The notes beneath the pieces are model-generated. The model was not told the DNA's origin. It ran no database searches and worked only from the letters and a program-made list of their open reading frames with translations. 52,799 nt of DNA from an uncultured Gemmatimonadota bacterium. GTDB taxonomy: Bacteria > Gemmatimonadota > Gemmatimonadetes > Gemmatimonadales > Gemmatimonadaceae. Position numbers and translations under genes: made by a program. The stretch lies in contig CAMLEQ010000001.1 in NCBI GenBank assembly GCA_946479015.1, positions 1-52,799 on the forward strand, given 5' to 3'. Of the stretch, positions 39,500-48,093 are shown one piece after another. The stretch's first letter is position 1, and each line of letters starts with the position of its first letter.

Positions 39500-42466
39500 C
39501 TACGACGCCACCTTCCGCGGCCGGATCGCGATGCGGAGCACGTGCGCGGTGTCGAGGTAGCGCGCCGCCGCGTCGCGCAACCGCTCCGGCGTGAGCACGC
39601 CGAGCAGCGACGCGGGATCGGCGAGCCCGGTGGCGTAACCCCATCCGTTCCAGCCGTCGCTCACGAGCATCGACAGGATGTAGCCGTTGTCGCGCCTGCC
39701 GAGCTGCATGCGGCGCTCCTCGAGTGCCCTCACGTCCGCCACCTCCTCCGCGGTGGGGCCGCCGGCACGCAGCGAATCGAGGACCGCGATCGCCGCGCGC
39801 GCGAGCGAGTCCGCCTGCTCCGGCGCCGCGTCGAAGCTCACGTCGATCTCGTAGTGCGGGTACGGCCACTGATCGGCCGACGCGCTCGCCTGCACGCCGT
39901 ACGTCGCGTGCAGCTCCGTGCGCAGCCGCTGGAGCAGACGGCGCTGCGCCACCTCGGTGATCGCGTTCAGCAGCATGTTCTGCTCGGGGCCGTACGCCAT
40001 GCCCCCCGTGATCGCGAGCTGCATCGTCGTCTTCGCATCGGGGCGCACGGGCGCGTCGATGTTCCCGGGCCCGGTGACCGGACGCACCCCCGCGTCGCGC
40101 CACGTCTCGTGCGCACGGGTGGCCGGCAGGCTCGCGAGCCAGCGTTCCACGAACGGGCGCATCGAGTCGGGGTCGAAGGCCCCGACGATGTAGAAGGTGA
40201 ACGCGCTCGCATCGGCGAAGCGCGCATCGTGGAACGCGAGCGCGCGCGCCGGATCGAGCGAGTCGACCATCGCCGCGGTGATCATCCGGGCGCGCGGGTT
40301 GCCGCGCGTCACGATCGCGTGGATCTGCTGCGCCATCTCCGCCTGCGCGGTGGAAAGCTGCTCGCGCATGGTCTGGCGCCACCGGGCGATCGGCGCCGAG
40401 TCGGCGCGCGGCGCGGTGAAGGCGAGATGGATCATCTCGAACAGCGTCTCCGCATCGCGCGGCGCGGCGCTGGCCGTGAGCCCCTGGCTCAGCTCTCCGA
40501 TGAATTGCGTGAGCGACACCGACGGCGCGGTGGCGCGGAGCCGCTTCTGGAGGAGCGGCAGGGGGAACGCGCCGAGTCCACTGGTCGCCAGCGCCTGCGT
40601 CGCGAGATGGGCGCTCACGTAGTCCGAGTCGGCAGCGAGCGAGAGCCCGCCGGGCGCGATCGCCTCCACCAGCAGCTGGTCGGGGTTGAAGTCGGTTGGC
40701 TTCAGGATCACGTGCGCGCCGTTGGAGAGCACCCACTCGCGGGCGCCGATGGCGTCGAGCGAGCGGGCGCTGTCCACGCGTCCGGGCGCCGGGGGGTGCG
40801 CGACCAGTGGCATCGCCTCGAGCGCCGAGGCGTACGTGGACGTCGGCGCGGCGGCCACGGAATCCGCGATCCGCGCAATGTCTCGTGCGGTGGGCACCGC
40901 GCGGTCGGACCTGGACGACGCGGCCACGATGATGACCTGCTTCGTCGGTGTGAACGCCGCGCGCGCGGCGGCATTCAGGTCGTCGAGGGAGATCGCGCGC
41001 GCCCCGTCGAGATCCTCGCGCGCCATGTCGAGCGCCGCGGCCGCCGGCTGCACCACGGCACCGGTGAGGTAGCACCGTGCGTAGGCATCGGCGAGATCGC
41101 TCGACGCGATGGCATCGCGCCGCGCGAACGCAGTCTCGTACTCGGCGAGCGAATATGCGCGCACGCGTCCGAGCTCGTCGGGGGTGAAGCCGTGCTCCAC
41201 CATCTGACGTACCATCCCGAGCAGCCTGGCGAGCGCGCCGTCGAGGTCGCCCCCGCGCGCGGAGGCGCGCAGGGTGTAGGTGCGCACGTCGCGCACCGGC
41301 TCCTCGACGCCGATCGTGCCGCGGTCCATGTCGGACAGGCGCTCGCTCAGGATGTAGGCCACCATTCGATCGATCAGCGACTGGCGGAACGCGCCGCGCG
41401 TGCCGTGCGCGAGCGGCTGGAGACGGTAGGCCACGGTGACGGAGCCATCGACCATCTGCGAGTCGGCAGCCACGGCGTAGACGGGTGCCTTCGGCTCGGG
41501 CACATCGAGCGATGGGCGACGGCGCCCCGTGCGCGCGCGGGGGATGGCGCCGAGCTCGCGGCGGATCAGCGCGACCACCGCCTCCGGGTTCACATCACCC
41601 ACGACCACCACCGCCATGCGGTCGGGGCGGTACCAGTCGTGGTAGAAGCGGACGATCTCCGAGCGCCGCGCGCTCTCGATGATCGCGGGGAGCCCGATCG
41701 GCATGCGCCCGGCGTAGCGCGACCCCGCCAGCAGGCGATCGTGGTACAGTTCCGTGAGCCGACTCGAGAATCCCCCGGCGTCGGTGCGCGAGCGCCACTC
41801 GCCGAGGATGATCCCGCGCTCCGCTTCCACCGCCGCCGAATCGAAGGTGATGCCGTGCGCCCAGTCGGCGAGGATGCGGAGCCCTGTCGCGAGCGCCTCG
41901 GGGCGGTCGGTGGGGATGGTGAATCGGTACGTCGTGGCGTCGAAGGTGGTCTGTGCGTTCAGGTCGGCGCCGAAGCGCATCCCCATCGACTCGAGGTAGC
42001 GCACGATGTCGAGCTTCGCGAAGTGCGTGGTGCCGTTGAACGCCATGTGCTCGACGAAGTGCGCGAGCCCGCGCTGCGTGGAGTCCTCGAGCGCGGAGCC
42101 GGCGTCGACCACGAGGCGGAGCTCGGCCCGCTGCTCGGGGACGGCGTTCCGGCGCACGTAGTAGCGGATCCCGTTCGGGAGCGTGCCGATGGTCGCGGCC
42201 GTGTCCATCGCGAGGCGCGGGGACGCGGGGTGCGGGGCGCGGGCTGCGGGGCGCGGGGCGCGGGCTGTGGGGCGAGCGGCGCCGGCGGCGGGGCGCGGGG
42301 TGCGCGAGCCTGCTCCCCCAGCCCCCTGCGCGGCGGCTCCGGCGGGCGCGAGGAGCATGGCGCAGACGAGGAGGATGAGCGCCCGAACCGTCGCGCGGCG
42401 GCGAGCGTCGCGATGAGCATCGCGGCGAGGCGCACCCCGGCGCGCGCCGGCAGCAGTGCGGCACAT
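39500..42466 (-). CDS. M16 family zinc metallopeptidase, secreted (beside cassette B)
   Basis: This 988-residue two-unit M16 peptidase has H136-F-V-E139-H140 and the downstream EAERGIILGEW. It is closely similar to the enzyme at 28226-31081 (shared RYYVRRNA, AELRLVV, FYHDWYRPD, NGAHVILKPTDFN). The N-terminus has a Sec-like signal (ALILLVCAMLLAPAGAAAQ) reached only after an arginine-rich lead, and then a linker rich in Ala, Pro and Arg coded by a G-rich repeat. The start is uncertain: ATG 42466 is given; ATG 42514 is also in frame but lies upstream of the TATTAT promoter-like sequence. It is downstream of cassette B on the same strand, separated by the VapBC-like pair and a terminator. Confidence 0.85.
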   Translation of the reverse strand: MCRTAAGARRGAPRRDAHRDARRRATVRALILLVCAMLLAPAGAAAQGAGGAGSRTPRPAAGAARPTARAPRPAARAPHPASPRLAMDTAATIGTLPNGIRYYVRRNAVPEQRAELRLVVDAGSALEDSTQRGLAHFVEHMAFNGTTHFAKLDIVRYLESMGMRFGADLNAQTTFDATTYRFTIPTDRPEALATGLRILADWAHGITFDSAAVEAERGIILGEWRSRTDAGGFSSRLTELYHDRLLAGSRYAGRMPIGLPAIIESARRSEIVRFYHDWYRPDRMAVVVVGDVNPEAVVALIRRELGAIPRARTGRRRPSLDVPEPKAPVYAVAADSQMVDGSVTVAYRLQPLAHGTRGAFRQSLIDRMVAYILSERLSDMDRGTIGVEEPVRDVRTYTLRASARGGDLDGALARLLGMVRQMVEHGFTPDELGRVRAYSLAEYETAFARRDAIASSDLADAYARCYLTGAVVQPAAAALDMAREDLDGARAISLDDLNAAARAAFTPTKQVIIVAASSRSDRAVPTARDIARIADSVAAAPTSTYASALEAMPLVAHPPAPGRVDSARSLDAIGAREWVLSNGAHVILKPTDFNPDQLLVEAIAPGGLSLAADSDYVSAHLATQALATSGLGAFPLPLLQKRLRATAPSVSLTQFIGELSQGLTASAAPRDAETLFEMIHLAFTAPRADSAPIARWRQTMREQLSTAQAEMAQQIHAIVTRGNPRARMITAAMVDSLDPARALAFHDARFADASAFTFYIVGAFDPDSMRPFVERWLASLPATRAHETWRDAGVRPVTGPGNIDAPVRPDAKTTMQLAITGGMAYGPEQNMLLNAITEVAQRRLLQRLRTELHATYGVQASASADQWPYPHYEIDVSFDAAPEQADSLARAAIAVLDSLRAGGPTAEEVADVRALEERRMQLGRRDNGYILSMLVSDGWNGWGYATGLADPASLLGVLTPERLRDAAARYLDTAHVLRIAIRPRKVAS
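42219..42300 (+). repeat. G-run repeat tract with G-quadruplex potential
   Basis: The plus strand has eight runs of three or four G between 42219 and 42272, separated by 3-4 bases, then two more GGGG runs at 42290-42300. This is the template strand of the M16 gene and codes for its Ala/Pro/Arg linker between signal peptide and enzyme. The unit is about 7 bases and imperfect. Confidence 0.7.
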
Positions 42467-42493
42467 CGCCGCGATGACGGCGCTGCCCGTCAC

Positions 42494-42502
42494 TATAATA
42501 AG
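42494..42502. promoter_or_regulatory. AT-rich promoter-like island before the M16 gene
   Basis: CACTATAATAAGG (42491-42503) contains TATAAT on the plus strand and TATTAT on the minus strand within very GC-rich surroundings. On the minus strand it would drive the M16 gene starting at 42466. No plus-strand gene follows, and no clear -35 was seen. Confidence 0.4.
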
Positions 42503-42651
42503 GATTGGCGTCATGAGGCCCGGAGTCGGAGTCTGGCGGGAGGCGTACGGACACCCATGGGACACCGGGCCGCGATGGCACCCCTACAGCTCCGGGCCGC
42601 GGCGCTGGCGCGGCGTTCGTGGAGCTGCCGGACGAACGGTGAAGGCGCCCC

Positions 42652-43209
42652 TCACCCCCGCGCGTCGCACACCGGCACGCCGCGGCGCGCCGCGGCGAAG
42701 GCGATGATGCGCTCGTCCGCGGTCACCAGCGGCGTCGCGTGCAGTTGCGCCGCGGCGACCAGCATGCGATCCGCGGAGTCGCCGGGGAGATCGGCGGCGA
42801 GCCGAGTGCTCTGGAGAAGGATGGTGCGATCGAGTGACAGGTAGACGATCCCCGGCGCGCGCTCCGCTCTCGCGAGCCAGATGGGGGTGTCGAGGGAGAG
42901 TACGAGCTTCCCCTTGGCGGCCTTGATGCCGACCTCCCAGAACGAGATGTCGCACACCACGAGGCGCGCATGCGCCGCCACCCGCTCCAGCAGCGCGACG
43001 AGCGGCGGCGTGAGGCGGTCGCGCCGCCCCTCGAGCAGCCACACCCAGATGTGCGTATCGAGGAGGAGCGCCCCCTCGTAGCCCGGTCGCTCGCCGGCGC
43101 GCCAGAGCTGACTCCCGGGCACTCGCTTCACCTGGCGCGCGCCCCGCGCTCCCGCTCCACCGCGCGCGGCGCGCCCGGGCACCTCGCGCCGCCCGACGTC
43201 AGCGCTCAT
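42652..43209 (-). CDS. PIN-domain toxin, VapC-like
   Basis: The PIN domain begins at about residue 47: LLLDTHIWVWLL (first Asp), FWEVGIKAAKGKL (Glu), GDSADRMLVAAAQ (Asp) and TADERI (Asp), so the acidic cluster is complete. Family members cut RNA using Mg or Mn. The ATG at 43209 overlaps the antitoxin stop by 11 bp and gives 185 residues, with about 45 extra arginine-rich residues before the domain. A GTG at 43131 would give a length closer to the family norm. This choice is open. Confidence 0.8.
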   Translation of the reverse strand: MSADVGRREVPGRAARGGAGARGARQVKRVPGSQLWRAGERPGYEGALLLDTHIWVWLLEGRRDRLTPPLVALLERVAAHARLVVCDISFWEVGIKAAKGKLVLSLDTPIWLARAERAPGIVYLSLDRTILLQSTRLAADLPGDSADRMLVAAAQLHATPLVTADERIIAFAAARRGVPVCDARG

Positions 43210-43495
43210 CCAGCGGGTCACCCTCGGACTCCGCCCACTCGGCCGAGTCGGGGGAGACCAGGTCGTGCTCCTCGAGCACGGTGCCGCTCAGGAAGCCGAA
43301 CGGGCTCGGCGCCGCGACGTCGATCGGTGCGAGCTTCGCCACCGGCACGCCACGCTTCGTGACGACGTACTCCACGTGGCGCTCCTTCACCTCGTCCATG
43401 AGCTCGAGGCATGTGGCCTTGAACTCCCCAGCCGGAACGTGATGGGTGCCGGAGGCGAGAGCCCCCTGGGACGCGGCGGTCTTCTTGGACACCAT
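43199..43495 (-). CDS. Phd/YefM-type antitoxin
   Basis: The 98-residue protein has the Phd/YefM core VPAGEFKATCLELMDEV (about 20-36) and YVVTKRGVPVAKLAP (43-57), followed by an acidic C-terminal tail of the kind that wraps the toxin. GAAGG is 7 bases ahead of the ATG at 43495. It precedes the PIN toxin gene in the same unit and should repress the promoter through the repeats at 43518-43539. Confidence 0.85.
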   Translation of the reverse strand: MVSKKTAASQGALASGTHHVPAGEFKATCLELMDEVKERHVEYVVTKRGVPVAKLAPIDVAAPSPFGFLSGTVLEEHDLVSPDSAEWAESEGDPLDER

Positions 43496-43514
43496 GATAC
43501 GACCTTCGGATAGT

Positions 43515-43539
43515 GACTATGGTCATGATAATATGGTCA
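43515..43539 (-). promoter_or_regulatory. Antitoxin promoter with TATGGTCA direct repeat operator
   Basis: TATGGTCA occurs at 43518-43525 and 43532-43539, 14 bp apart, in an AT-rich island; the first also forms TGAC-TATG-GTCA, an inverted pair (43514-43525). TATTAT on the minus strand (43533-43528) lies between the repeats and would be the -10, giving a leader of about 25 bases. An antitoxin dimer bound here would block the promoter. Confidence 0.6.
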
Positions 43540-43617
43540 CGTAATAGGATCAAGTCCGTCGTCGCGAACCACCAACGGTAGAGCCGCACGTCGGGCTCGC
43601 GTCAGCGAATCATTGCA

Positions 43618-43647
43618 ACGAGGGGCCGGCAAATGCCGGCCCCTCGT
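43618..43647. terminator. Hairpin terminator at the end of cassette B
   Basis: ACGAGGGGCCGGCA (43618-43631) pairs perfectly with TGCCGGCCCCTCGT (43634-43647), a 14-bp stem with a 2-base loop in the drawn form. It lies 45 bp after the stop of the last gene of cassette B and upstream of the antitoxin promoter. Confidence 0.85.
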
Positions 43648-43691
43648 CGTGTCCCTCCTCTGCCACCCCGGACACCGGGGATGGCGACCGC

Positions 43692-45065
43692 TCACCGCGT
43701 CGTCGCCTCGCTCGATGCCTCGCGATACATCGCCTCGATCGCCGCGTCGATCAGCCGCTCGCGTATCGGCCACGCGCTGTCTCGGAATTGGATGATTCCG
43801 CTCGGGCTCACGAGGAAGAGATCGAGCGAGAGCCCCGATTCCAGCGCCTGCACGTGTCCGCCGCTCCGCATCACCTGGAGATAGTTCACCTGATTCGGCC
43901 CCACATCGTCCAGGCGGCGTCCGTCCGGCTCGGGGAGCATCGTGTACGGCGTCTCGTCCACCGCGAGCGCGCCCGGGAGCTGGAGCGCGCCGAGAAAGTA
44001 CGCGCTGTCCAACGCGGCCTCCTCCGCCGGCGTGGGGGGCGGGCGGAGCCGGAAGGAGCCGTGCGTGTGTGCCATGAGCGTGATGTCGAGCGCGGGGAAG
44101 CGCCGCGCGATGCGCCGGAGCGTGGCGTAGTACGGGAAGCACTGCACGCCGCACCGGTCATCGACGGACACGAGCATCGAGACGTGGCCGGCGCGCGGGC
44201 GCGGCGCGCCGTCCGATCGGGCGAACCAGTGAGGCGCGGCGATCGCCGGCGCGCGACGTCCCAGCATCGTCCCCTCCGTCCAACCCCGCGCCGACATCTC
44301 GGCGAGCGCCGCGGACGGTCCATCGCGAAGCGCAGACGCCTGGGTGACGCCCATGTGCACGGCGAGCTCCTGCGCCTGCCAGAAGGCGGGGTCGGCGGCC
44401 CGCAACTTCGGCGGCAGGTGCTCCACGATGTCCCCGATCGCCTTCATCTCCTCCTGGAACATCCCGACGTCGAGCATCCCCACCACGTACACGTTCGCGA
44501 ATTCCGCGTGGGCCGTCACGCGCTCCACCGACGCGTCGGGGCCGAGCGCATCGAGCCGCCGCAGATACTCTCGCACCGCATCCAGGCGCAACGGGCGCGC
44601 GGTGGTGTACGCGTGCACCGCCCGCACGAGCACGGCCGCCCGCTCGGCGAGCGGCTTCCCCCGCGCATCCGCGATCTGTCGCTCCGTCACCGCCCGCGCC
44701 ACGGAGTCCTCCCCCGCCATGAGCGCCAGGTCGCGCAGTGCGGAGAGACTCTGCCGCTCCACTGCCGCCACGCGGAATCGCGCGCCGCAGCGCCGCGCCG
44801 TCGCCGCCGCGGCTGCCGGAAGCGTGTCGCGCGTATCGAACGGCATCGTGTCCGGCCGCGCTCCCCATTGCACGCTGTCCACCACACGTCGTGCAGCGGC
44901 CAGACACTGCTCGGGGATCAGGTAGCGCTCGTAGTGGGCGCGGTCGCCGGCGACCGGAAAGTGCATCTGCGCGCCCGCCGGTGAGGCGAGGAGCGCGAGG
45001 GCGGTCATCGCGAGCACCGCCGGCGCACAGCGCCGGCGGTGCGACTTCGGATGGTCAGATGGCAT
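43692..45065 (-). CDS. Secreted thioredoxin-fold protein with CxxxC motif (cassette B)
   Basis: The 457-residue paralogue of the protein at 15339-16727 has a Sec signal (APAVLAMTALALLASPAGAQ), a helical middle and a thioredoxin-like C-terminal domain with C305-G-V-Q-C309. The CxxxC spacing is the same as in copy A, while the residues between differ. An N-terminal Cys pair (C54/C93) also keeps the 39-residue spacing of copy A. The ATG overlaps the TldE-like stop by 11 bp, just as in copy A. It is the last gene of the cassette and a strong terminator follows. Confidence 0.75.
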   Translation of the reverse strand: MPSDHPKSHRRRCAPAVLAMTALALLASPAGAQMHFPVAGDRAHYERYLIPEQCLAAARRVVDSVQWGARPDTMPFDTRDTLPAAAAATARRCGARFRVAAVERQSLSALRDLALMAGEDSVARAVTERQIADARGKPLAERAAVLVRAVHAYTTARPLRLDAVREYLRRLDALGPDASVERVTAHAEFANVYVVGMLDVGMFQEEMKAIGDIVEHLPPKLRAADPAFWQAQELAVHMGVTQASALRDGPSAALAEMSARGWTEGTMLGRRAPAIAAPHWFARSDGAPRPRAGHVSMLVSVDDRCGVQCFPYYATLRRIARRFPALDITLMAHTHGSFRLRPPPTPAEEAALDSAYFLGALQLPGALAVDETPYTMLPEPDGRRLDDVGPNQVNYLQVMRSGGHVQALESGLSLDLFLVSPSGIIQFRDSAWPIRERLIDAAIEAMYREASSEATTR

Positions 45066-46479
45066 CGACCGCGCTCGTGAAGCTGAAGTCGCGCACCTTC
45101 ACCGCCGGCACGATCGCCGGCGCCTCCGGGCTGTACACCCGCTCCGGCGGGCCGAGCTGCTCGATGCTGTTGAACGCGAACATGGGCGATTCGGTGAACC
45201 GAAGGTTCTTCACCGGCTTGGAGATCTTCCCGTTCTCGATCAGCCAGAGGCCGTCGCGCGTGGCGCCCGTGGCGAGCAGGCTGTTCCAGTCGAGCACCAC
45301 CACGTTGGAGAAGCGCGTGACGAGGAGCCCGCGCTTGGTCGTGCGGATCATCTCTTCCATCGACGTGTCGCCGCCGCTCATGCGAAAGGCGCCGCTGTTC
45401 GGAAAACCCTCGTTCTCCGTCCGCTGGTGCAGCGCGTACTCGCGGTCGTACGCGAGCTTGCCGAGCACACCGTGATCGATCCACGTGACGCGCCGGTACG
45501 GCTGGATCCCGCCGTTGTCGAACACGAACGGTACCACGCCGAGGTCGGGATCCGCGGGATCGTGCTCGATGGTGAGCCGCGAATCGAGCACCTTGCGCCC
45601 GAGCTTCGTGGTCAGTAGGCCGGTGACGGGGTCGACGCCGGCGGCGAACGGCCCGAGCTGCTTCTGCTCCTCGGCGTACCGGTCCAGCGCCCCCACCACG
45701 AGCCGCGCGAGCGCGAACGTCGCCTGCGGCTCCATGATGAGCGTGTAGCGCCCGGGCTCGATCGCCACCGGGTTCCGCGAGGCGAGGCACTTCTCCAGCG
45801 CCCGCGCGGCGAGCGCCGGCGCGTCGATCCGCCCCCAGTCGTAGCTCGAGAGCCCCGCCCACCCCGACCCCGTCCCTCTGGGGTCGCGCACGGTCATCGA
45901 GCACTCGGCGAACGTCCGCGGCGCGTACATCGCGGGCCCGCTGTCCGTCCCCACGAGCGCGCTCCCGCGCGCCGCCACGCTCAGGTATCCCGCGGAGATC
46001 ATCCCCGCGCGCTCCGCCGGCTCGATCAGCCCCCGCGCCGCCGCCGCGCGCACGTCCGGCGCCTGCACGAAGGTCGCATCGCTCCAGATGTGCGTGGCCG
46101 GGTACTCGTGAGGCACCGGCGGATCGGGAAAGTCCGTGGGCACCGTGCTCCCGAAGCGCAGCAGCCGCTCCGCCGCACGCACCGCCGCCGCGAGCGCGTC
46201 GTCGTCGGTCTGGTTGGTGGACACGTGCGAGACGGCGCCGTCGATCGCCCGCGTGATGCGAATGACGTTGCTCCGTCGGTCGCCCGCCACCGTCGCCTGA
46301 TTGCGCGCCCAGCGCAGCTCCCCGGTCCACTCGCTGTCGATGCTCAGGAACGTCTCCCCGCCCCCTCGCGCGAACCCGATCACGCGGCGCGCCAGCGCCT
46401 CGCAGTCCTCCCGGGAGAGGAACCGCCGGGGCTCCGCACCGAGCGAGAGCGGGCGCCCTCTCGTCGCGCCGCCGCTCAT
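45055..46479 (-). CDS. TldD/PmbA (TldE-like) protein, second subunit (cassette B)
   Basis: This 474-residue protein parallels 16717-18174 along its length: WTGELRWARNQ, SDATFVQAPD, GTGSGWAGLSSYDW, AFRMSGGDTSMEEMIRTT, RGLLVTRFSNV, WLIENGKISKPVKNLRF. It lacks HExxxH and any signal peptide. The ATG at 46479 overlaps the stop of the TldD-like gene by 4 bp (ATGA). The glycine run of copy A is absent. It should form a heterodimer with the preceding gene product. Confidence 0.8.
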   Translation of the reverse strand: MSGGATRGRPLSLGAEPRRFLSREDCEALARRVIGFARGGGETFLSIDSEWTGELRWARNQATVAGDRRSNVIRITRAIDGAVSHVSTNQTDDDALAAAVRAAERLLRFGSTVPTDFPDPPVPHEYPATHIWSDATFVQAPDVRAAAARGLIEPAERAGMISAGYLSVAARGSALVGTDSGPAMYAPRTFAECSMTVRDPRGTGSGWAGLSSYDWGRIDAPALAARALEKCLASRNPVAIEPGRYTLIMEPQATFALARLVVGALDRYAEEQKQLGPFAAGVDPVTGLLTTKLGRKVLDSRLTIEHDPADPDLGVVPFVFDNGGIQPYRRVTWIDHGVLGKLAYDREYALHQRTENEGFPNSGAFRMSGGDTSMEEMIRTTKRGLLVTRFSNVVVLDWNSLLATGATRDGLWLIENGKISKPVKNLRFTESPMFAFNSIEQLGPPERVYSPEAPAIVPAVKVRDFSFTSAVDAI

Positions 46480-48080
46480 GCCTTCCTCATGATGTCGAGG
46501 ATCGTGATCTCCTTGAACGCCCCGGGCACCACGCCGAGGCTGTAGCTGGTGGTCTGCGATGGCTCTCCCTTCTCGCTCTCCCCCCCGGGGAGCCAGCGCA
46601 GGCTCTTCGCGCCGCCGAGCGCCGTGAGATTGCGCCACAGCTCCGTCGCCCGGAACAGCATCCCCGCCCCCTTCACCAGCGCCACGCGCTTCCCGCGCTT
46701 CACCTCGTACACGGTCCGTGTGGTGTTCAGCCCCACGCCGCTCGAGTGCTGCCAGTCCATCTCGGGAAGGATCTGCTGGATGGCCAGTCCGTCCGCCATC
46801 CCGGCGACGAGATCATCGAAGGACGCGTCGCCCGCGCCCGGGCGCATCGCGAGGTTGGGCGTGTGCTGCATGGTGAGGTCGAGCGCCGATGGCGCGCTCG
46901 CGCACCCGTGCGAGCGCACCGGCCGTCCCGCCTTCTCGTACCACGGCGCCAGCCACGCCGCGCTCTCGCGCGTGGTCTGGAAGTCGGTGAGCACGCCGTC
47001 CCGCACGAGATCGAACGACTCGGGGACCACCCCTTCATCGTCCCACCGCACCGTGGCGAGCGCGCCGGGCTGCGAGCGGTTGGCAGTGACGGTGAGCAGC
47101 GGCGCGCCCGCCTTGTAGCTGCCGAGCATGGCGAGGGGATCGTTCAGGTAGCTCGTCCCCCCGGCGTTCGCCTCGTAGCCGAGCGCGCGATCGAGCTCGG
47201 TCGCGTAGCCGAGCGTCTGCGCGAGCAGCGAAGCCATGGCGCCGGCATCGAACACCGCGGCGTACCGCCCCACTTCCACCGGCTTCTCGGGGAGGGTGAC
47301 GTCTTCGTCGATGCGTTCCTTGAGGCGCCGGATCTCCTCGCGCACGGGGGCGTCGCGCACGACCTCCCAGCCGCCCTGCGCCGGCCCGAGCGAGGCGAGC
47401 CCCCACCTGCGTTCCTTGTAGTCCACCCCCACCCTGGCGCTGGTGGTGTAGAAGGTCTGCGTCCAGGTGGAGCCCTCGCTGCTGGCGAAGGTGCGTCGCT
47501 CCTTCGCGAAGCTGGTCGATGCCCAGTTCAGCTCGAGCCGCGGGTCGAGCTCGCGCGCCCACGCCATGAAGCCGTTCATCCAGTCGGCCACCTCTCCCGG
47601 CGCGAGGGCGAACGGATCGACCTCCACCGGCGTGGACCACTCCCCGCCGTTCACGCGCGGGATCGTGCCCAGCTCCACCACGCGCGCCTTCCCCAACGCG
47701 TTCGCCTTCGCCTGCGCCACCGCCTCGCGTCCCACGCGCGCCGCCTCATCGGGGGTCCAGTACGGGCTGCTGGCGAACCCCCAGTAGCCGTTCACCAGCG
47801 CGCGCGCGCCGACGCCGAGTTCCTCTTGCTCGCTCGGCGGCCAGCCGAACCCGCGCCACTGGCGAAAGGTGAGGCGCACGTCCGCGTACGCGGCGCCGGC
47901 GCCGCGCGCCGCCTCGATGGCGGTGGCGGCGAGCGCCGCCGGATCGGGATCGGCGGCCGGCGTCCAGCGCGCGGGCGCCGGCGCACTCAGGAGCCGTGGG
48001 AGGATCGATCGCGGGAGCACCACGCCGAGCGCGGCGGCGCGCGTTGCGTGCCGGAGAAAGTCGCGGCGGTCGGTGGTCAT
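46476..48080 (-). CDS. Tat-exported TldD-like protein without HExxxH (cassette B)
   Basis: The product (534 residues) starts MTTDRRDFLRHATRAAALG, a twin-arginine signal. The TldD-type body shows YADVRLTFRQ, WSTPVEVDPF, VRSHGCASAPS and the C-terminal MLFRATELWRNL. The region aligned with the metal motif reads LAQTLGYATELDRALGYEAN (about 286-305): the xELDR-x2-GYEAN context is fully kept while His, Glu and His are A, Q and Y. The late Cys motif reads ESEKGEPSQ. The ATG at 48080 is 13 bp after the lipoprotein stop. An earlier in-frame start at 48116 would bury the RR motif deeper. Confidence 0.8.
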   Translation of the reverse strand: MTTDRRDFLRHATRAAALGVVLPRSILPRLLSAPAPARWTPAADPDPAALAATAIEAARGAGAAYADVRLTFRQWRGFGWPPSEQEELGVGARALVNGYWGFASSPYWTPDEAARVGREAVAQAKANALGKARVVELGTIPRVNGGEWSTPVEVDPFALAPGEVADWMNGFMAWARELDPRLELNWASTSFAKERRTFASSEGSTWTQTFYTTSARVGVDYKERRWGLASLGPAQGGWEVVRDAPVREEIRRLKERIDEDVTLPEKPVEVGRYAAVFDAGAMASLLAQTLGYATELDRALGYEANAGGTSYLNDPLAMLGSYKAGAPLLTVTANRSQPGALATVRWDDEGVVPESFDLVRDGVLTDFQTTRESAAWLAPWYEKAGRPVRSHGCASAPSALDLTMQHTPNLAMRPGAGDASFDDLVAGMADGLAIQQILPEMDWQHSSGVGLNTTRTVYEVKRGKRVALVKGAGMLFRATELWRNLTALGGAKSLRWLPGGESEKGEPSQTTSYSLGVVPGAFKEITILDIMRKA

Positions 48081-48093
48081 CGCGCGCTCGCGA

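Noticed and set aside
39542..42844. A 1100-codon open frame on the plus strand opposite the second M16 gene
   Set aside because: Same reason: arginine- and histidine-rich antisense frame with no recognisable domain, opposite a clear peptidase gene.
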